Made by a program: the position numbers and the translations under genes
IMG/VR virus record: IMGVR_UViG_3300024259_000002
Coordinates: 1-64,000 of that record
Strand: one strand, 5' to 3'
Length of the DNA stretch: 64,000 nt
Origin: a virus
Shown: in pieces, positions 37,501-44,970 of the stretch
Numbering within the stretch: position 1 is the stretch's first letter
Layout of the letters: every line of letters begins with the position of its first letter
Notes under the pieces: model-generated
Seen by the model: the letters and a program-made list of their open reading frames with translations, nothing else
Database searches by the model: none
What the model was told of the DNA's origin: nothing

Positions 37501-39991
37501 TGACGCTGCAAGAATTGCTTACAGGACTGCTACAGCGAGAACTGCTCAGAGGGTGACAAGAGCTACGGCAAGAGCCTTGAATAGATCCGGCGGGGCTTCT
37601 ATCGGACAAAAGCTGACGGCTCTCGAAGCTCGGTCGGTGGCTACAGCTGCGGCCTCGGCTGCAGAGAAAGTTGCAGTCGGCTCTGCTGGGAGAGTATCTG
37701 CTCGTCAGATATTCCAGGCTTCATCTGCTGGACGGAAGTTAGCGTTCATAGAGACTGCCGCTGCGTCTGGCACCAGTGTTGATGCCGCAGTTTCTGCGTC
37801 TCTGACCTCAACAGAACGGCTGGCCTATATCTCTAAGCTCGTTGGTTTCAAGGGTGGACCTGCCCCAGTTAAGTTTGGTGTCTGGACTGCTGGCGGATTT
37901 AAACCAGCGGCTATCGGTGCTGGTAAGTTCGCTTTCGGCCGCCTTGGAGCCTTCACTGGAGCTGGTCTCAGACTTACTTCTCTCGGACTTGGTGTCGCCG
38001 GAGCGCTGGACCTTTCCCGTTATCTCCTATTCACCCCTCTGTATCACAAGACAATTGGCAACTTGAAGAAGTGGTATGCGAGAAACAAAGTCTCTCTGAT
38101 GCTGTCGCCGCAGGACGATAACCTCTATCCTCCCTCTCCTAAAGACTATATGCGTATCAAGCCTCCTGGCTTCAAAGAAGCTGTCGGCCGAGTAGCGTGG
38201 GGGGCTGGGAACTCCCTCTTCTCTGTCGCTACACTTACTGGCAATACAGATGATACCGTAGAGAATTGGTGGAAGGCATGGCACAAGTCAGACTGGATGT
38301 TGGATAAGCGAGTTGAGCCTCAGCAGTGTGTCTACCGGCCTCAGAACTCTACTATTTGGGATATCTTCCATGAGATGTCCTTGAGACATCCCGGCTGGAT
38401 TTATGGTGCTGTTCCCTATGGAAATAGCTTCCGTTACACCATGTTCTTCGGTGTCCCATCTCAGAGATATTGGAGCAAGCCAGCTGGCAACGACTTCATC
38501 TTCAGAATGAACATGCTTAGAGATATGCTGGATAAGGGAGAGATTACGAATGAGCAATACAAGAGACTGTATGGTACGCCTGCTTTAGACAAGTTGGCTC
38601 GGGAGGTTGATGATTCCCACAGGTTCGTTACAGATATTGTGGGTGCTGATTATCCTAACGCTGAAGCTTTCGATGACAGCTCTGTAAAGACTGCTCTCAC
38701 AATCAAGATGACCAACCAGGCAATGGATGAGTATCTGAAGGGCTTGGAGGCAAGGTTCGTTCCTTTCCGCCGCTATCACATGCTTACTTCCGAGCAGGAT
38801 ATCGTAGCTAATAACATCATGTCTTCTGAACACAATGTGGCGAATGCTGTCTCTGCCATGTACATGAATGTCGAAGACAAGGATGTTCCTGCTGGCTCTG
38901 TCACTGTAAAAGCCAACACGATGCTTCCTGAGCACAATGTCCGTACTCAAGCAATCAGCTATCCCAACTGCCGTGGTTACACCATGGGCTTGCGCTATGC
39001 CATGGGTCAGCTGATGTACGAGATGAAGCAGATGTATCGTGGTGAGCTACTCGTACTGGGGAATCCAAGGATCCGGCCATGGGATCAGTGCATCTTGATG
39101 GACCGCTACACAGATATGTTTGGTCCGATTGAGGTTGAGCAGGTTGTGGATATGTTCTCTCATGAGACTGGCTACTTGACTGAAATCAAGCCGAATGCTG
39201 TTGTGTTCGCAAACGAGATTGCCACCTGGCCAATCATAGAAGCCCTCAAGCTATTCGTCATGGCTGTGAAGGACAATGAGTCGGGCAGAACCCCGATGGA
39301 CCCCGACCAGATCATCGAGAAGGCCTGGGGTGACTCTGTCTCTGATGAGTTCAAAGAGCATATGTCTCGAAGATATGGTGAGCTTTTTGCTGAAGGTTTC
39401 AGGCTTGAAGACATCTATCCAAATCAGAATCCCGATGCGCTGGGCATCAGAGAAGGAACTGGAGGACTTGCTGCCGCTGCTGACTCTGTCGGGACGCTTG
39501 CTCTGACTGGGGCTGTTGCGCTGGTTGCTGGTGCTACCACTCTTGCTGGGGTGAAAGTAGCAGGTACTCTTGGCCGTAGCAGCTCTATGCTTACCAAGGT
39601 CTTTGGTGGAATGGCTCTTGGAGCCGTGAGTGGAGGTGTCGTAGCTCAGACCGCCGAAACTGGAATTGCAGCAAAGGGTTTCCTCATAGACAGGCTCGCT
39701 GACCCACTTGGAATGACCTGGTTGATTGCTGGACCTATCCTCTTCAACAAATGTCTTGAAGAGGATGTGATTGCCGTGATTCCGCTTTTGAAGAATGGAC
39801 AGCCTGTTGTCTCTGGCCTCACCTATAAGGATCCTCTTGCTTTCTGGACAAGCATTCGCGGACGTGTTTCCAATATAGTGGATGATACTTACGAAGGTAC
39901 TCGTGATCAACTCACGGATTGGAAGATGTATGGCTTTGAATGGTGGCGTCGTTACAAAGATGAAGACAAAGATGCTCTGTTAGGATGTTAG
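31556..39991 (+). CDS. Giant baseplate hub protein with an M23 peptidase domain
   Basis: 2811 aa. The N-terminal 150 residues (IPPSQISVRKEDLIW, then FRHSPFCWVENEYLR) look like a baseplate/hub beta domain. Residues about 420-545 are a complete M23 (LytM-type) metallopeptidase: HYGLD (His440, Asp444) and HLHFE (His521, His523) supply the zinc ligands and catalytic His, and GYSGNTGRSSGPH matches the usual core. Residues about 1690-1850 resemble the phage hub late-control D/gp27-like fold (LRPGLNVQLRVGF, LSGRVTDV). Ala-rich hydrophobic segments lie at about 1945-2145 and 2640-2675. It likely cuts peptidoglycan and anchors the tail tube at the baseplate centre. The start lacks a strong ribosome site and closely follows the previous stop. 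Confidence 0.8.
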   Translation: MTLPIAGAVVLPRDIFRVNDINLSIPPSQISVRKEDLIWSWKTLRTKASTKVPSGHGMVQASLSIYFTPDLLLDLIRLIVQFRHSPFCWVENEYLRQSICPHWPLYQSMAFTMSSIHVAPFRGHPGTFICEIDLRWFNYFPYAFNYLFRREWLTEPLKNQSNNVQLSIPTYGRVEGIDLPVTQTIITSPQDLANAIEEYDVISGAKRDIVAGSTVQDMEARHGGVVFDNMPLPNRMAKSEAVQDPAASNIYVRYINSLMQKRLWEGFGIDAAGDIIDAVDERYWSRFTAGEEQPSRTFRIVRRLNDISQLPAGVADEWITKILATTKYTTFTWHQYLSVELPPKLQKAMKEFHTKIIEGEVKKFQWMREETQKTLDEWASRKYGASYSSGEIIPGAKPGNEDSLNHLPWYPPCKAAPVTSVFTITPPYRLHPKLNKYLPHYGLDVGIAEGTPLYATNDGILYKEESEGGGLGVYIVHNPLDMRTRYLHMSGYADEVESGETVSRGQLIGYSGNTGRSSGPHLHFEMKKISTGQLQDPFILLTNQSFWNSNTDYPEDVEASDFGTDIDTDLDIDSDVDTDALGNDVRDPDGDSPNVPSNSADIEKGLGDGGAIGLTDEEKQLVADTYAELIDEGWVYYEKDQSVTNVWQRAVSIMVDTDWLLENKEATGELLFKEGAIISSMAGSLQHVIASIPILGHEFPTHQHLGSIEPNYMIEFALLDDGEKNTGIGTIGKMLETMRASLQENARTFRIIPDCWTLATDHFITRLFGSYSETDILLDDENGQTEIKKRSAISASQTETKQGNPGLSAMVFEFSETNPYETEFIVAEPSLVDDIEDRRKEVLHALYDMSLSDPGKTAAILAMGEMLSVDEIDSFRQNDEWKAANGRVGGKDQSVVTFDNFSVAADPMLLTAGAVGLPPSSTDQVDPVQALIAQAAGIGTIGYQEHLDLIDIDTALRNSPELDPLYAEGAGFVSETRNGDFYFKAGEYPSTTAYDATEFYRLYPELEGVDLDELAGLYSILRSLLRATRRMLVDEGVPNAHGADEVWKRLYEMPDKAAVKPQMYSQFVYYLAQLLGGDTGIERLHLAGIGDRYIDLDAISQEDKEELRERELLNSMKSGIWQLCFDAPTQLFLHTLAAYSFFNDAGIQVLSGTDIGDIQWGQLNKNLKLSYQSEKAQDAVDEYVWLLPIDASVPEQLANSFPLLGDVVSRGGDLSQSFGLHASFDKFLLSSWLIHARTSAFWPEIMKANRGNIQAYQTLVGAAERAFPDDPKVQAAIEQAGKEASSVKWTADAPGESKTQEISEAYKAAAEAVIEALPQSHIRFPCSTSIESNKISWLKKLYQTLADRILESPRLLALFGLEDLLNFDAGSQHRGSECYPDLDLPKHPYYPENFNATSPDFYMWNMYEDGPGALTQEMLQVVSEQATQAIQGPYEHLKSMMGNGIKPFAERDEWLTVYGDDGSSELTPRLSALRASWEGSDENLVKMGSEYISMREMQAAFPDPEALEEWRSRGDDGLRELGNKVKSLKGTAQSVEAVDTAIGMPGINDPKSDEYTQAYSLENLYKTLVDLQQDIRPLSPLLSAFDGNPQYTQIPRADLDTYKDLVKKVQETKTFFGSRAGYLGDRITKDTAKLITDSTTDTRVAALDAYTHAFDPASLLRLAQDSAADILSEKMTLRRAYPTFKLMFVEEDEFESRWLNFDDFHSYNSVKEFTIVRSRDMAASTAHITLQNVSGTLDGTKRNVITDLDYFQEAEIEQIEGDAKYTMMDARSESAPRIDSSQDQPFGALVLRPGLNVQLRVGFSNDPGMLEVMLSGRVTDVTWSTNGDMAEIVVQSFGTELVQALKGRDEFYDQNGEPNAEQEIYETTHKLLGSMMLSPELRHFGRWEWGQLYQYGESKDSRLDFYDYARDSFLNKFKVMTGVSRWIARHPVLTCVSAIGLAALATFTPIRGGAGFLSKGLAGFGRVGRWIGLGRAAATVSDDAARIAYRTATARTAQRVTRATARALNRSGGASIGQKLTALEARSVATAAASAAEKVAVGSAGRVSARQIFQASSAGRKLAFIETAAASGTSVDAAVSASLTSTERLAYISKLVGFKGGPAPVKFGVWTAGGFKPAAIGAGKFAFGRLGAFTGAGLRLTSLGLGVAGALDLSRYLLFTPLYHKTIGNLKKWYARNKVSLMLSPQDDNLYPPSPKDYMRIKPPGFKEAVGRVAWGAGNSLFSVATLTGNTDDTVENWWKAWHKSDWMLDKRVEPQQCVYRPQNSTIWDIFHEMSLRHPGWIYGAVPYGNSFRYTMFFGVPSQRYWSKPAGNDFIFRMNMLRDMLDKGEITNEQYKRLYGTPALDKLAREVDDSHRFVTDIVGADYPNAEAFDDSSVKTALTIKMTNQAMDEYLKGLEARFVPFRRYHMLTSEQDIVANNIMSSEHNVANAVSAMYMNVEDKDVPAGSVTVKANTMLPEHNVRTQAISYPNCRGYTMGLRYAMGQLMYEMKQMYRGELLVLGNPRIRPWDQCILMDRYTDMFGPIEVEQVVDMFSHETGYLTEIKPNAVVFANEIATWPIIEALKLFVMAVKDNESGRTPMDPDQIIEKAWGDSVSDEFKEHMSRRYGELFAEGFRLEDIYPNQNPDALGIREGTGGLAAAADSVGTLALTGAVALVAGATTLAGVKVAGTLGRSSSMLTKVFGGMALGAVSGGVVAQTAETGIAAKGFLIDRLADPLGMTWLIAGPILFNKCLEEDVIAVIPLLKNGQPVVSGLTYKDPLAFWTSIRGRVSNIVDDTYEGTRDQLTDWKMYGFEWWRRYKDEDKDALLGC

Positions 39992-39992
39992 A

Positions 39993-40466
39993 ATGTTCAA
40001 GCGTGGAAAAGCAGCAAGAGAGCGGGAATCTCTGAGGAGAGACCAGGTCTATCCCAACAAGAGTTTCATTAGGACTATTCGCAATTGTGAAATCATAAAT
40101 GTGATTGGTCCTGAGGACGGGACAAAAGATCCTGAAGCCCCCAGAGAGCAGTACCACCTGTATGTTCATGTCAGGACTCCTACTGACGCAGAGCTCATTG
40201 TGCCTCTGGCTGGGACACATCACGAGATCTATACGATTTATGGGACTCCAAAAGCTCTCATTGGCAAGAGGTGTACTGTAGAATACTTAGGAAGCTCGAT
40301 CAAAGATGCTGAGCAAAGAGGCACCGCGAGGATTGAAAGGGACATGACTGCACGTTTTCCAGAATCCCGTCCAGTCTTCTCGATAATGGGCCTGTTGGGT
40401 ATTGGATCTGGAGCCGACCATTCCAAACTGGGCTCTGAGTCCGACTTTGAAGGGAGCAAGTACTAA
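39993..40466 (+). CDS. Small baseplate-region protein of unknown function
   Basis: 157 aa with AGGA upstream of the ATG. A basic N-terminus (FKRGKAARERESLRR) leads into a beta-rich part with IRTIRNCEIINVIG and HLYVHVRTPTDAELIVPLAG, which could be an OB-like barrel as found in hub adaptor proteins. The C-terminus is polar and low in complexity. It lies between the giant hub gene and the gp25-like gene, so a hub-wedge connection is a reasonable guess. No family is recognised. Confidence 0.65.
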   Translation: MFKRGKAARERESLRRDQVYPNKSFIRTIRNCEIINVIGPEDGTKDPEAPREQYHLYVHVRTPTDAELIVPLAGTHHEIYTIYGTPKALIGKRCTVEYLGSSIKDAEQRGTARIERDMTARFPESRPVFSIMGLLGIGSGADHSKLGSESDFEGSKY

Positions 40467-40807
40467 TGAGTAGCGAAGCCAAACACTGGAAGTATGCATA
40501 TAACAAAGAGAAGACTGGCTACATGATGGTCTCTCCTCAGGAAGCACGCATTGGAGTTGGTGACAAAGCCTATATCTCTGTCACGGAAGACGGAGTGAAT
40601 ATCGGTGGAGGCCAGCCCAGCAAGGTTGTTCTCAACACCATGTCCCCTATATATGGGGGTATCTGCAAAGACACTCCTTTCCCGATGTCCATGATTCCGG
40701 GGCCGATGAGTCCCCCCAAACAGCTCCCCAACATCCCTCTTGAACAGCTGTTACCCTTGATAAAGAACATCTCTTCAATGCTTAGTGCAATGCAAGGCCT
40801 GATGTAG
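40466..40807 (+). CDS. Small beta-rich baseplate protein
   Basis: 113 aa, coupled by TAATG. The centre reads AYISVTEDGVNIGGGQPSK, a beta-strand pattern like that of spike- or puncture-associated small proteins, followed by a Pro/Met-rich stretch and a short C-terminal helix. A role at the tail tip is possible but unproved; no catalytic residue is visible. Confidence 0.6.
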   Translation: MSSEAKHWKYAYNKEKTGYMMVSPQEARIGVGDKAYISVTEDGVNIGGGQPSKVVLNTMSPIYGGICKDTPFPMSMIPGPMSPPKQLPNIPLEQLLPLIKNISSMLSAMQGLM

Positions 40808-40816
40808 GAGTTCAAG

Positions 40817-41272
40817 ATGAGCAGTAGAACTCGCCAAAGTGGAGTACGGACCAATGAAGCTGTGCAGGATTTGTTCTTTTCCAGCAATGGAGACTTCCGG
40901 CTTGGAGAAGCTGGGGTCATGGAGAGGACTGTGGGCTATGACCATAGAGCGCTTGTCCAAGCGATAGTCAAGAGGCTGTCCAGTACAAAAGGTGACTGGG
41001 TCATGCAGCCTCACATAGGCGCCAGTGTTGGTGATTTTCTTGGGCAGGATAACTCAGCAGATACCGCTCGGCTTATCAAAAGCCGAATCGTTTCCGAGCT
41101 AACCAGAGATCGTCTTGTATCTGGCCAAAGTTTGAATGTACAGATCGTTCCTACATCCAAGACTGCTATAATGATTTTGGTCTTCGTGAAGACAGATGAT
41201 CCTTCACAGCCGATTGCCATTCAGCTCACGTATGACATGCGTGACAACAAATTAATCCCTCGTAATCTTTAG
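40817..41272 (+). CDS. Baseplate wedge protein, gp25/W-like
   Basis: 151 aa with TAGGAG upstream. The pattern ALVQAIVKRLSSTKGDWVMQ with PHIGASVGDFLGQ following, then helices around RLIKSRIVSELTRDRL and a strand NVQIVPTSKTAIMILVFV, is the characteristic order of the gp25/gpW baseplate wedge family: a helix, 'KGDW...P..Ga.....lG', a helix and a final beta hairpin. This protein starts sheath assembly in contractile tails. Its position before the J-like gene is conserved in such phages. Confidence 0.82.
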   Translation: MSSRTRQSGVRTNEAVQDLFFSSNGDFRLGEAGVMERTVGYDHRALVQAIVKRLSSTKGDWVMQPHIGASVGDFLGQDNSADTARLIKSRIVSELTRDRLVSGQSLNVQIVPTSKTAIMILVFVKTDDPSQPIAIQLTYDMRDNKLIPRNL

Positions 41273-41280
41273 GTGCATAG

Positions 41281-42519
41281 ATGGCTGATTTACCGTCTCT
41301 CAAAAATCCTGTTTCGCTCTACAAGAGTATGCGAGAAAAGCTTGCTCGTAGAACTGGACTGACATATCTCGGTGCAGATTCTGCTACCCGTGCGATGATG
41401 GATGGGTTCATTTCTGAAGAGCTGGCTTTGCGCAAAGACAGTCGTGAAGCTATTCTCGCCAATCAGATTGGGAGTGCAAGAGAAGGAGATCTTGATGCAC
41501 TTGGAGGAGAGCGTTTACCCAGACTAATGCCGACCTACGCTTCTGTAACTGTTTCGGAAGAAAATCTGATGTGGTATACAGACACTACCTTTGGGGGGAT
41601 CAACGGCGGTGGCAGCTTTACGCTTGGGGCTGGGGAGATAGTCAGCGTACCTGCTTCTCCCAGCGGAGATGTGACGATTCAATACCTCTTGACATCCTCT
41701 TGTACTTGTGCAGCTGGTAGCAACATCGCTTATTGCTCTGCCAGAGCTCAGTCGATGGGGGCGAATCAGAATGTCAGAGCCAACTCTTTGACAGTTCACA
41801 GCTTTACCGGTTACACCGATCATTCAAACAACAGTCTAAAGGTCACAAATGTGTATCCTATTCTTAATGGACGTAACAGAGAACTGGATGACAACTACAG
41901 ATATAGGCTTAGTAATTACTTTCCCGTATTGGCTGGAGCAAATACTGACAAGCTGAAGCTGTCTTCTCTCAAGGTTCCTGGAGTCATGGAAGTCAGGGTA
42001 ATTCCTGGATATTATGGAGTGGGCACTGTTGCCGTTGCGGTGTTCGGGGCTGAAGGTGAATCGAGTACCCCTCTTGTCTCTGAGGTTCAGAGGCGGCTTT
42101 CTTCGATTCAGACCGGCGGTCATAAGGCCTTGGCGATTCCAGGGGTGCGTGTAGAGTTCGACTTTGATGTGAACCTGATTGTGTCTGAGCAACCTTCTGC
42201 AGAGTTGCGAAGGAACCTCACAGCAAATATCAGGAGAAGCATTCAGTCTGTTCTCAAAGATGCTGACTCGAAGTCTTTTGTAGATTTCGAAGCCATACGA
42301 AGAACCGTCATATCTCAGAACCAAGCACTCGTTGGCATTACGACTCGGAGTGCTCGAAACCGTGGGAACCTTTTTGACAAGGTCTACGTAAGAAGGTCTG
42401 CTGCTACCTCTCTGTATTCTTCAGAAAGGGAGACGGTTACAACTTCTACCTACACGCTGGAACAAGACGAGTTTGCCACAGCCGGAACCATCAACATTAC
42501 ATTTGAGGTCAGGACTTAA
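41281..42519 (+). CDS. Baseplate J-like protein
   Basis: 412 aa. A helical N-terminus (residues 1-80), a beta region with SFTLGAGEIVSVPAS and a NNSLKVTNVYPILNGRNREL segment, then DDNYRYRLSNYF, LKLSSLKVPGVMEVRVIPG and a C-terminal alpha/beta part with ELRRNLTANIRRSIQSVL. These are the landmarks of the baseplate J/gp47 family ('n...a.ggrd.etde.fR.R', 'v.gv..v.v'). It joins wedges in the baseplate. It lies between the gp25-like gene and the following tail protein, which is the usual order. Its stop overlaps the next start. Confidence 0.85.
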   Translation: MADLPSLKNPVSLYKSMREKLARRTGLTYLGADSATRAMMDGFISEELALRKDSREAILANQIGSAREGDLDALGGERLPRLMPTYASVTVSEENLMWYTDTTFGGINGGGSFTLGAGEIVSVPASPSGDVTIQYLLTSSCTCAAGSNIAYCSARAQSMGANQNVRANSLTVHSFTGYTDHSNNSLKVTNVYPILNGRNRELDDNYRYRLSNYFPVLAGANTDKLKLSSLKVPGVMEVRVIPGYYGVGTVAVAVFGAEGESSTPLVSEVQRRLSSIQTGGHKALAIPGVRVEFDFDVNLIVSEQPSAELRRNLTANIRRSIQSVLKDADSKSFVDFEAIRRTVISQNQALVGITTRSARNRGNLFDKVYVRRSAATSLYSSERETVTTSTYTLEQDEFATAGTINITFEVRT

Positions 42520-44096
42520 TGGCCGCTCCTTTCATCACTCAGCGTTTAGGTAACAAGTTTCCTCTGTGGACGAAGCTGCGCAGTGATCCATCCTCGTTTG
42601 GGCAGCGCTTCTACTCGACCCCTGCGGAAGAATTTGAATCCTTCAGGGCAAGTCTCGTCAAGTCCAGAGAGATGCTAAGATTGCTTTCTTTCTGTAACGA
42701 GCCAGAGGATGCCTGGGCAATACATCTTGATTCTGATGATGAATACCCCATCTCCCATAGCTTTGGGAAAAGAAGTGTCACATATCCGACAGTGACTGGA
42801 ACTCTCTCTGGCACCGATTATACTTTGGTCAGAGCGTCTTACTCTGAGGATCTGTTTTATTCTTTTCCTACCAGACTGTCAGAAGGTGCTGCGGTATCTG
42901 TTAGTTTCGATGTCTGGGACAGCTCTGCTCCTTCTACATATGGAAGCTTCACGAGGCCAGAGCGTCTGTCTGTCTACATCAATAACAGTACTGACTACAA
43001 GGCTACGGCTTTAGATGCTGGCTTTGGCGGGCAGTCTGGAGTGTTACTGACAGGCGAAGACCCAAATCATGTGGAGATACAAGAGTTTGTCCAAGTAGAT
43101 GACGACGGGGTTTATTTGACCAGGGAAATCCTGGATGCTTTGACAGATGTTCAGTACGATGGGTTTGACGGAGACATAGTAATATCTGCGGGAGCTCCTA
43201 ATCGAGAGTATGTTGAAGACATGTTCCGAGTAGCTGTCCTCCCAGAGCTTGAGGGTCCTCTCAGGTACTCTCTCTACAACAGGTCTGGAGAGAACTATCT
43301 CAAGATATGGACTCCAATATACCTGGATGGAAGCGAGTACAGAAGAGACAATGGGATAGATGAGGCCAACGAAGAAATAATTGCCATACAGCGACTTCTT
43401 GACTCTGATGAAAATCCGATTGATGCCGTGGATCTCTGTGTGTCTCCATATGACACCCGTCTATACGTGTGTGATTCCAGTGGTGACATTCATGTTTATG
43501 ATCCTGGCCTCTCGGAATTCACTCCTCCAGACACAGAAGAATCTTATCAGACTTACATAGAGTTGATTCCGCTATACAACCGTGTCGCTCTCAACGAGAC
43601 CCTCACTGTCTTCACTTGGTTTAGGGTTATGAGGGCGCCTGTTGGAAACGTGAGAATCTCTCGTGTTGATCCTGCTGGCACCACGACTTATTTACAGAGT
43701 GATCATTCTTGGGGAGCGGCTTCATACTATTTCGCAAACACTGGTGAGCTTACTTTGCCAGAAGACTCTTGGAAAGACAAAACTTTCACAAGCACTTTCG
43801 ATCAGCTTGGACAGTGGGACCTTTACCTCGAAGTGAACTTCATAGGCATGGGCGGCACTACTTATACGAGCCATACGGCGATAGTGTGTGAGAGTCTAAT
43901 AGCTGGTGTTTCTCTTGAGACTTCCATCTCTTCCCCAACAGGATTGTTCTTCTCCCACACTGGAGAGCTCTGTGTGTGTGAGACTAACAGCTATACTCCC
44001 ATCACTCTACATTCTGATTACTGGTATGCGGATGTGGATACTCAGAGAATGTTTCTGAAAGAGCAATATGATTCTGTAGAGGTTACATATGGGTAG
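42519..44096 (+). CDS. Baseplate or tail protein with a central Ig-like domain
   Basis: 525 aa, coupled to the J-like gene (TAATG). The N-terminus reads LGNKFPLWTKLRSDPSSFGQ, typical of baseplate-associated proteins that follow J. Residues about 360-445 look Ig-like (NETLTVFTWFRVMRAPVGNV ... GQWDLYLEVNFIG). The C-terminus ends with a strand pair of the recurring GDY/D/G type (HSDYWYADVDTQRMFL, VEVTYG). It overlaps the next gene by eight bases. It is likely peripheral to the baseplate wedge; the exact role is not known. Confidence 0.65.
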   Translation: MAAPFITQRLGNKFPLWTKLRSDPSSFGQRFYSTPAEEFESFRASLVKSREMLRLLSFCNEPEDAWAIHLDSDDEYPISHSFGKRSVTYPTVTGTLSGTDYTLVRASYSEDLFYSFPTRLSEGAAVSVSFDVWDSSAPSTYGSFTRPERLSVYINNSTDYKATALDAGFGGQSGVLLTGEDPNHVEIQEFVQVDDDGVYLTREILDALTDVQYDGFDGDIVISAGAPNREYVEDMFRVAVLPELEGPLRYSLYNRSGENYLKIWTPIYLDGSEYRRDNGIDEANEEIIAIQRLLDSDENPIDAVDLCVSPYDTRLYVCDSSGDIHVYDPGLSEFTPPDTEESYQTYIELIPLYNRVALNETLTVFTWFRVMRAPVGNVRISRVDPAGTTTYLQSDHSWGAASYYFANTGELTLPEDSWKDKTFTSTFDQLGQWDLYLEVNFIGMGGTTYTSHTAIVCESLIAGVSLETSISSPTGLFFSHTGELCVCETNSYTPITLHSDYWYADVDTQRMFLKEQYDSVEVTYG

Positions 44097-44970
44097 TTAT
44101 ACGCCAGATAGATATGGGCTGCCGAGAGGGCTTGACGAAGTTGGGCTGCGCCTTGGGCTGCCAAGACTGCCGGCCGAAAACAATACTGACTACAGAAGAA
44201 GACTTCTTCTTCAGCCACGACGACCTCCAGGCCCAGACTGGGATAGCATCTTCAGATCCATTGCACGGACAGTGGGGGAATTCGACAAGCGTGTACTCAA
44301 GATCGTTTTTGATACCGACTCTGATGGGGCGACCGTTGCTGCAGATCCAAATATCATAGTGTCTTCTACCAGACTATATGTCTATTCCGATTTTACGAGC
44401 TTGACTCTGGCTGCTACTCTGGATATCTGGGACAGCGATGGGTCTTACTTCTTGAAGGACGTATATGACAGTCTCTCTGCTTTGTCTTTTCTGACAGTTA
44501 CTCAGGAGGATGACTACTCTGACTATCTTCTCTCCAGGAATCTGATGATCTCGCATGCAGAAGGCCACGTATATCGTGAGCTTTTGAGGACATCTGCTTG
44601 TAACAGACTCCAGAACGGCTTGCTCAGAACCATTTCGTTTGACAACTACAATGCTTTTAGTAGTCAGAAAGATCTAAAGGCCGACATCTCTGATGATGGA
44701 GATTTCTATGTAGATATGGTCAATGGCGTTGTGTTCAGTCAGTCTGCACAGAGGGGTGGGGCTTATTATTCTTATGTCAAAAATCCATTCTACCTCTGGT
44801 GGCAGCCGATAAGAACAGAGCCTGCTAATGATCCGACTCTAATGCATGCCCTGATGGACAGCAGAATCGATCAGAGCGACGGCTCTTCCGAACCGTCTGT
44901 ACTAAATGGCTATGGAACTGATATAGTGAACAGAATTTCATCCACTCACCCACTTGGATGGGGAGAATAA
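44089..44970 (+). CDS. Baseplate/tail protein, gpI-like by position
   Basis: 293 aa, starting eight bases before the end of the previous gene. The N-terminal PRGLDEVGLRLGLPRLPAEN followed by TDYRRRLLLQP resembles the helical start of tail protein I/baseplate wedge components that link fibres. Residues about 200-230 (DDGDFYVDMVNGVVF) carry the recurring beta-module found across this window. The end overlaps the ATG of the next gene. No catalytic residue is visible. Confidence 0.65.
   Translation: MGSYTPDRYGLPRGLDEVGLRLGLPRLPAENNTDYRRRLLLQPRRPPGPDWDSIFRSIARTVGEFDKRVLKIVFDTDSDGATVAADPNIIVSSTRLYVYSDFTSLTLAATLDIWDSDGSYFLKDVYDSLSALSFLTVTQEDDYSDYLLSRNLMISHAEGHVYRELLRTSACNRLQNGLLRTISFDNYNAFSSQKDLKADISDDGDFYVDMVNGVVFSQSAQRGGAYYSYVKNPFYLWWQPIRTEPANDPTLMHALMDSRIDQSDGSSEPSVLNGYGTDIVNRISSTHPLGWGE

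Noticed and set aside
37390-37990. Ala/Arg-rich region of the hub protein as a separate histone-like DNA-binding gene
   Set aside because: It is in frame within the 2811-aa gene with no internal ribosome site or stop, so it is treated as part of that protein.
39251-39910. 219-codon minus-strand frame at the end of the giant hub gene
   Set aside because: Antisense shadow; composition is low-complexity Ser and Arg from reversed codons.
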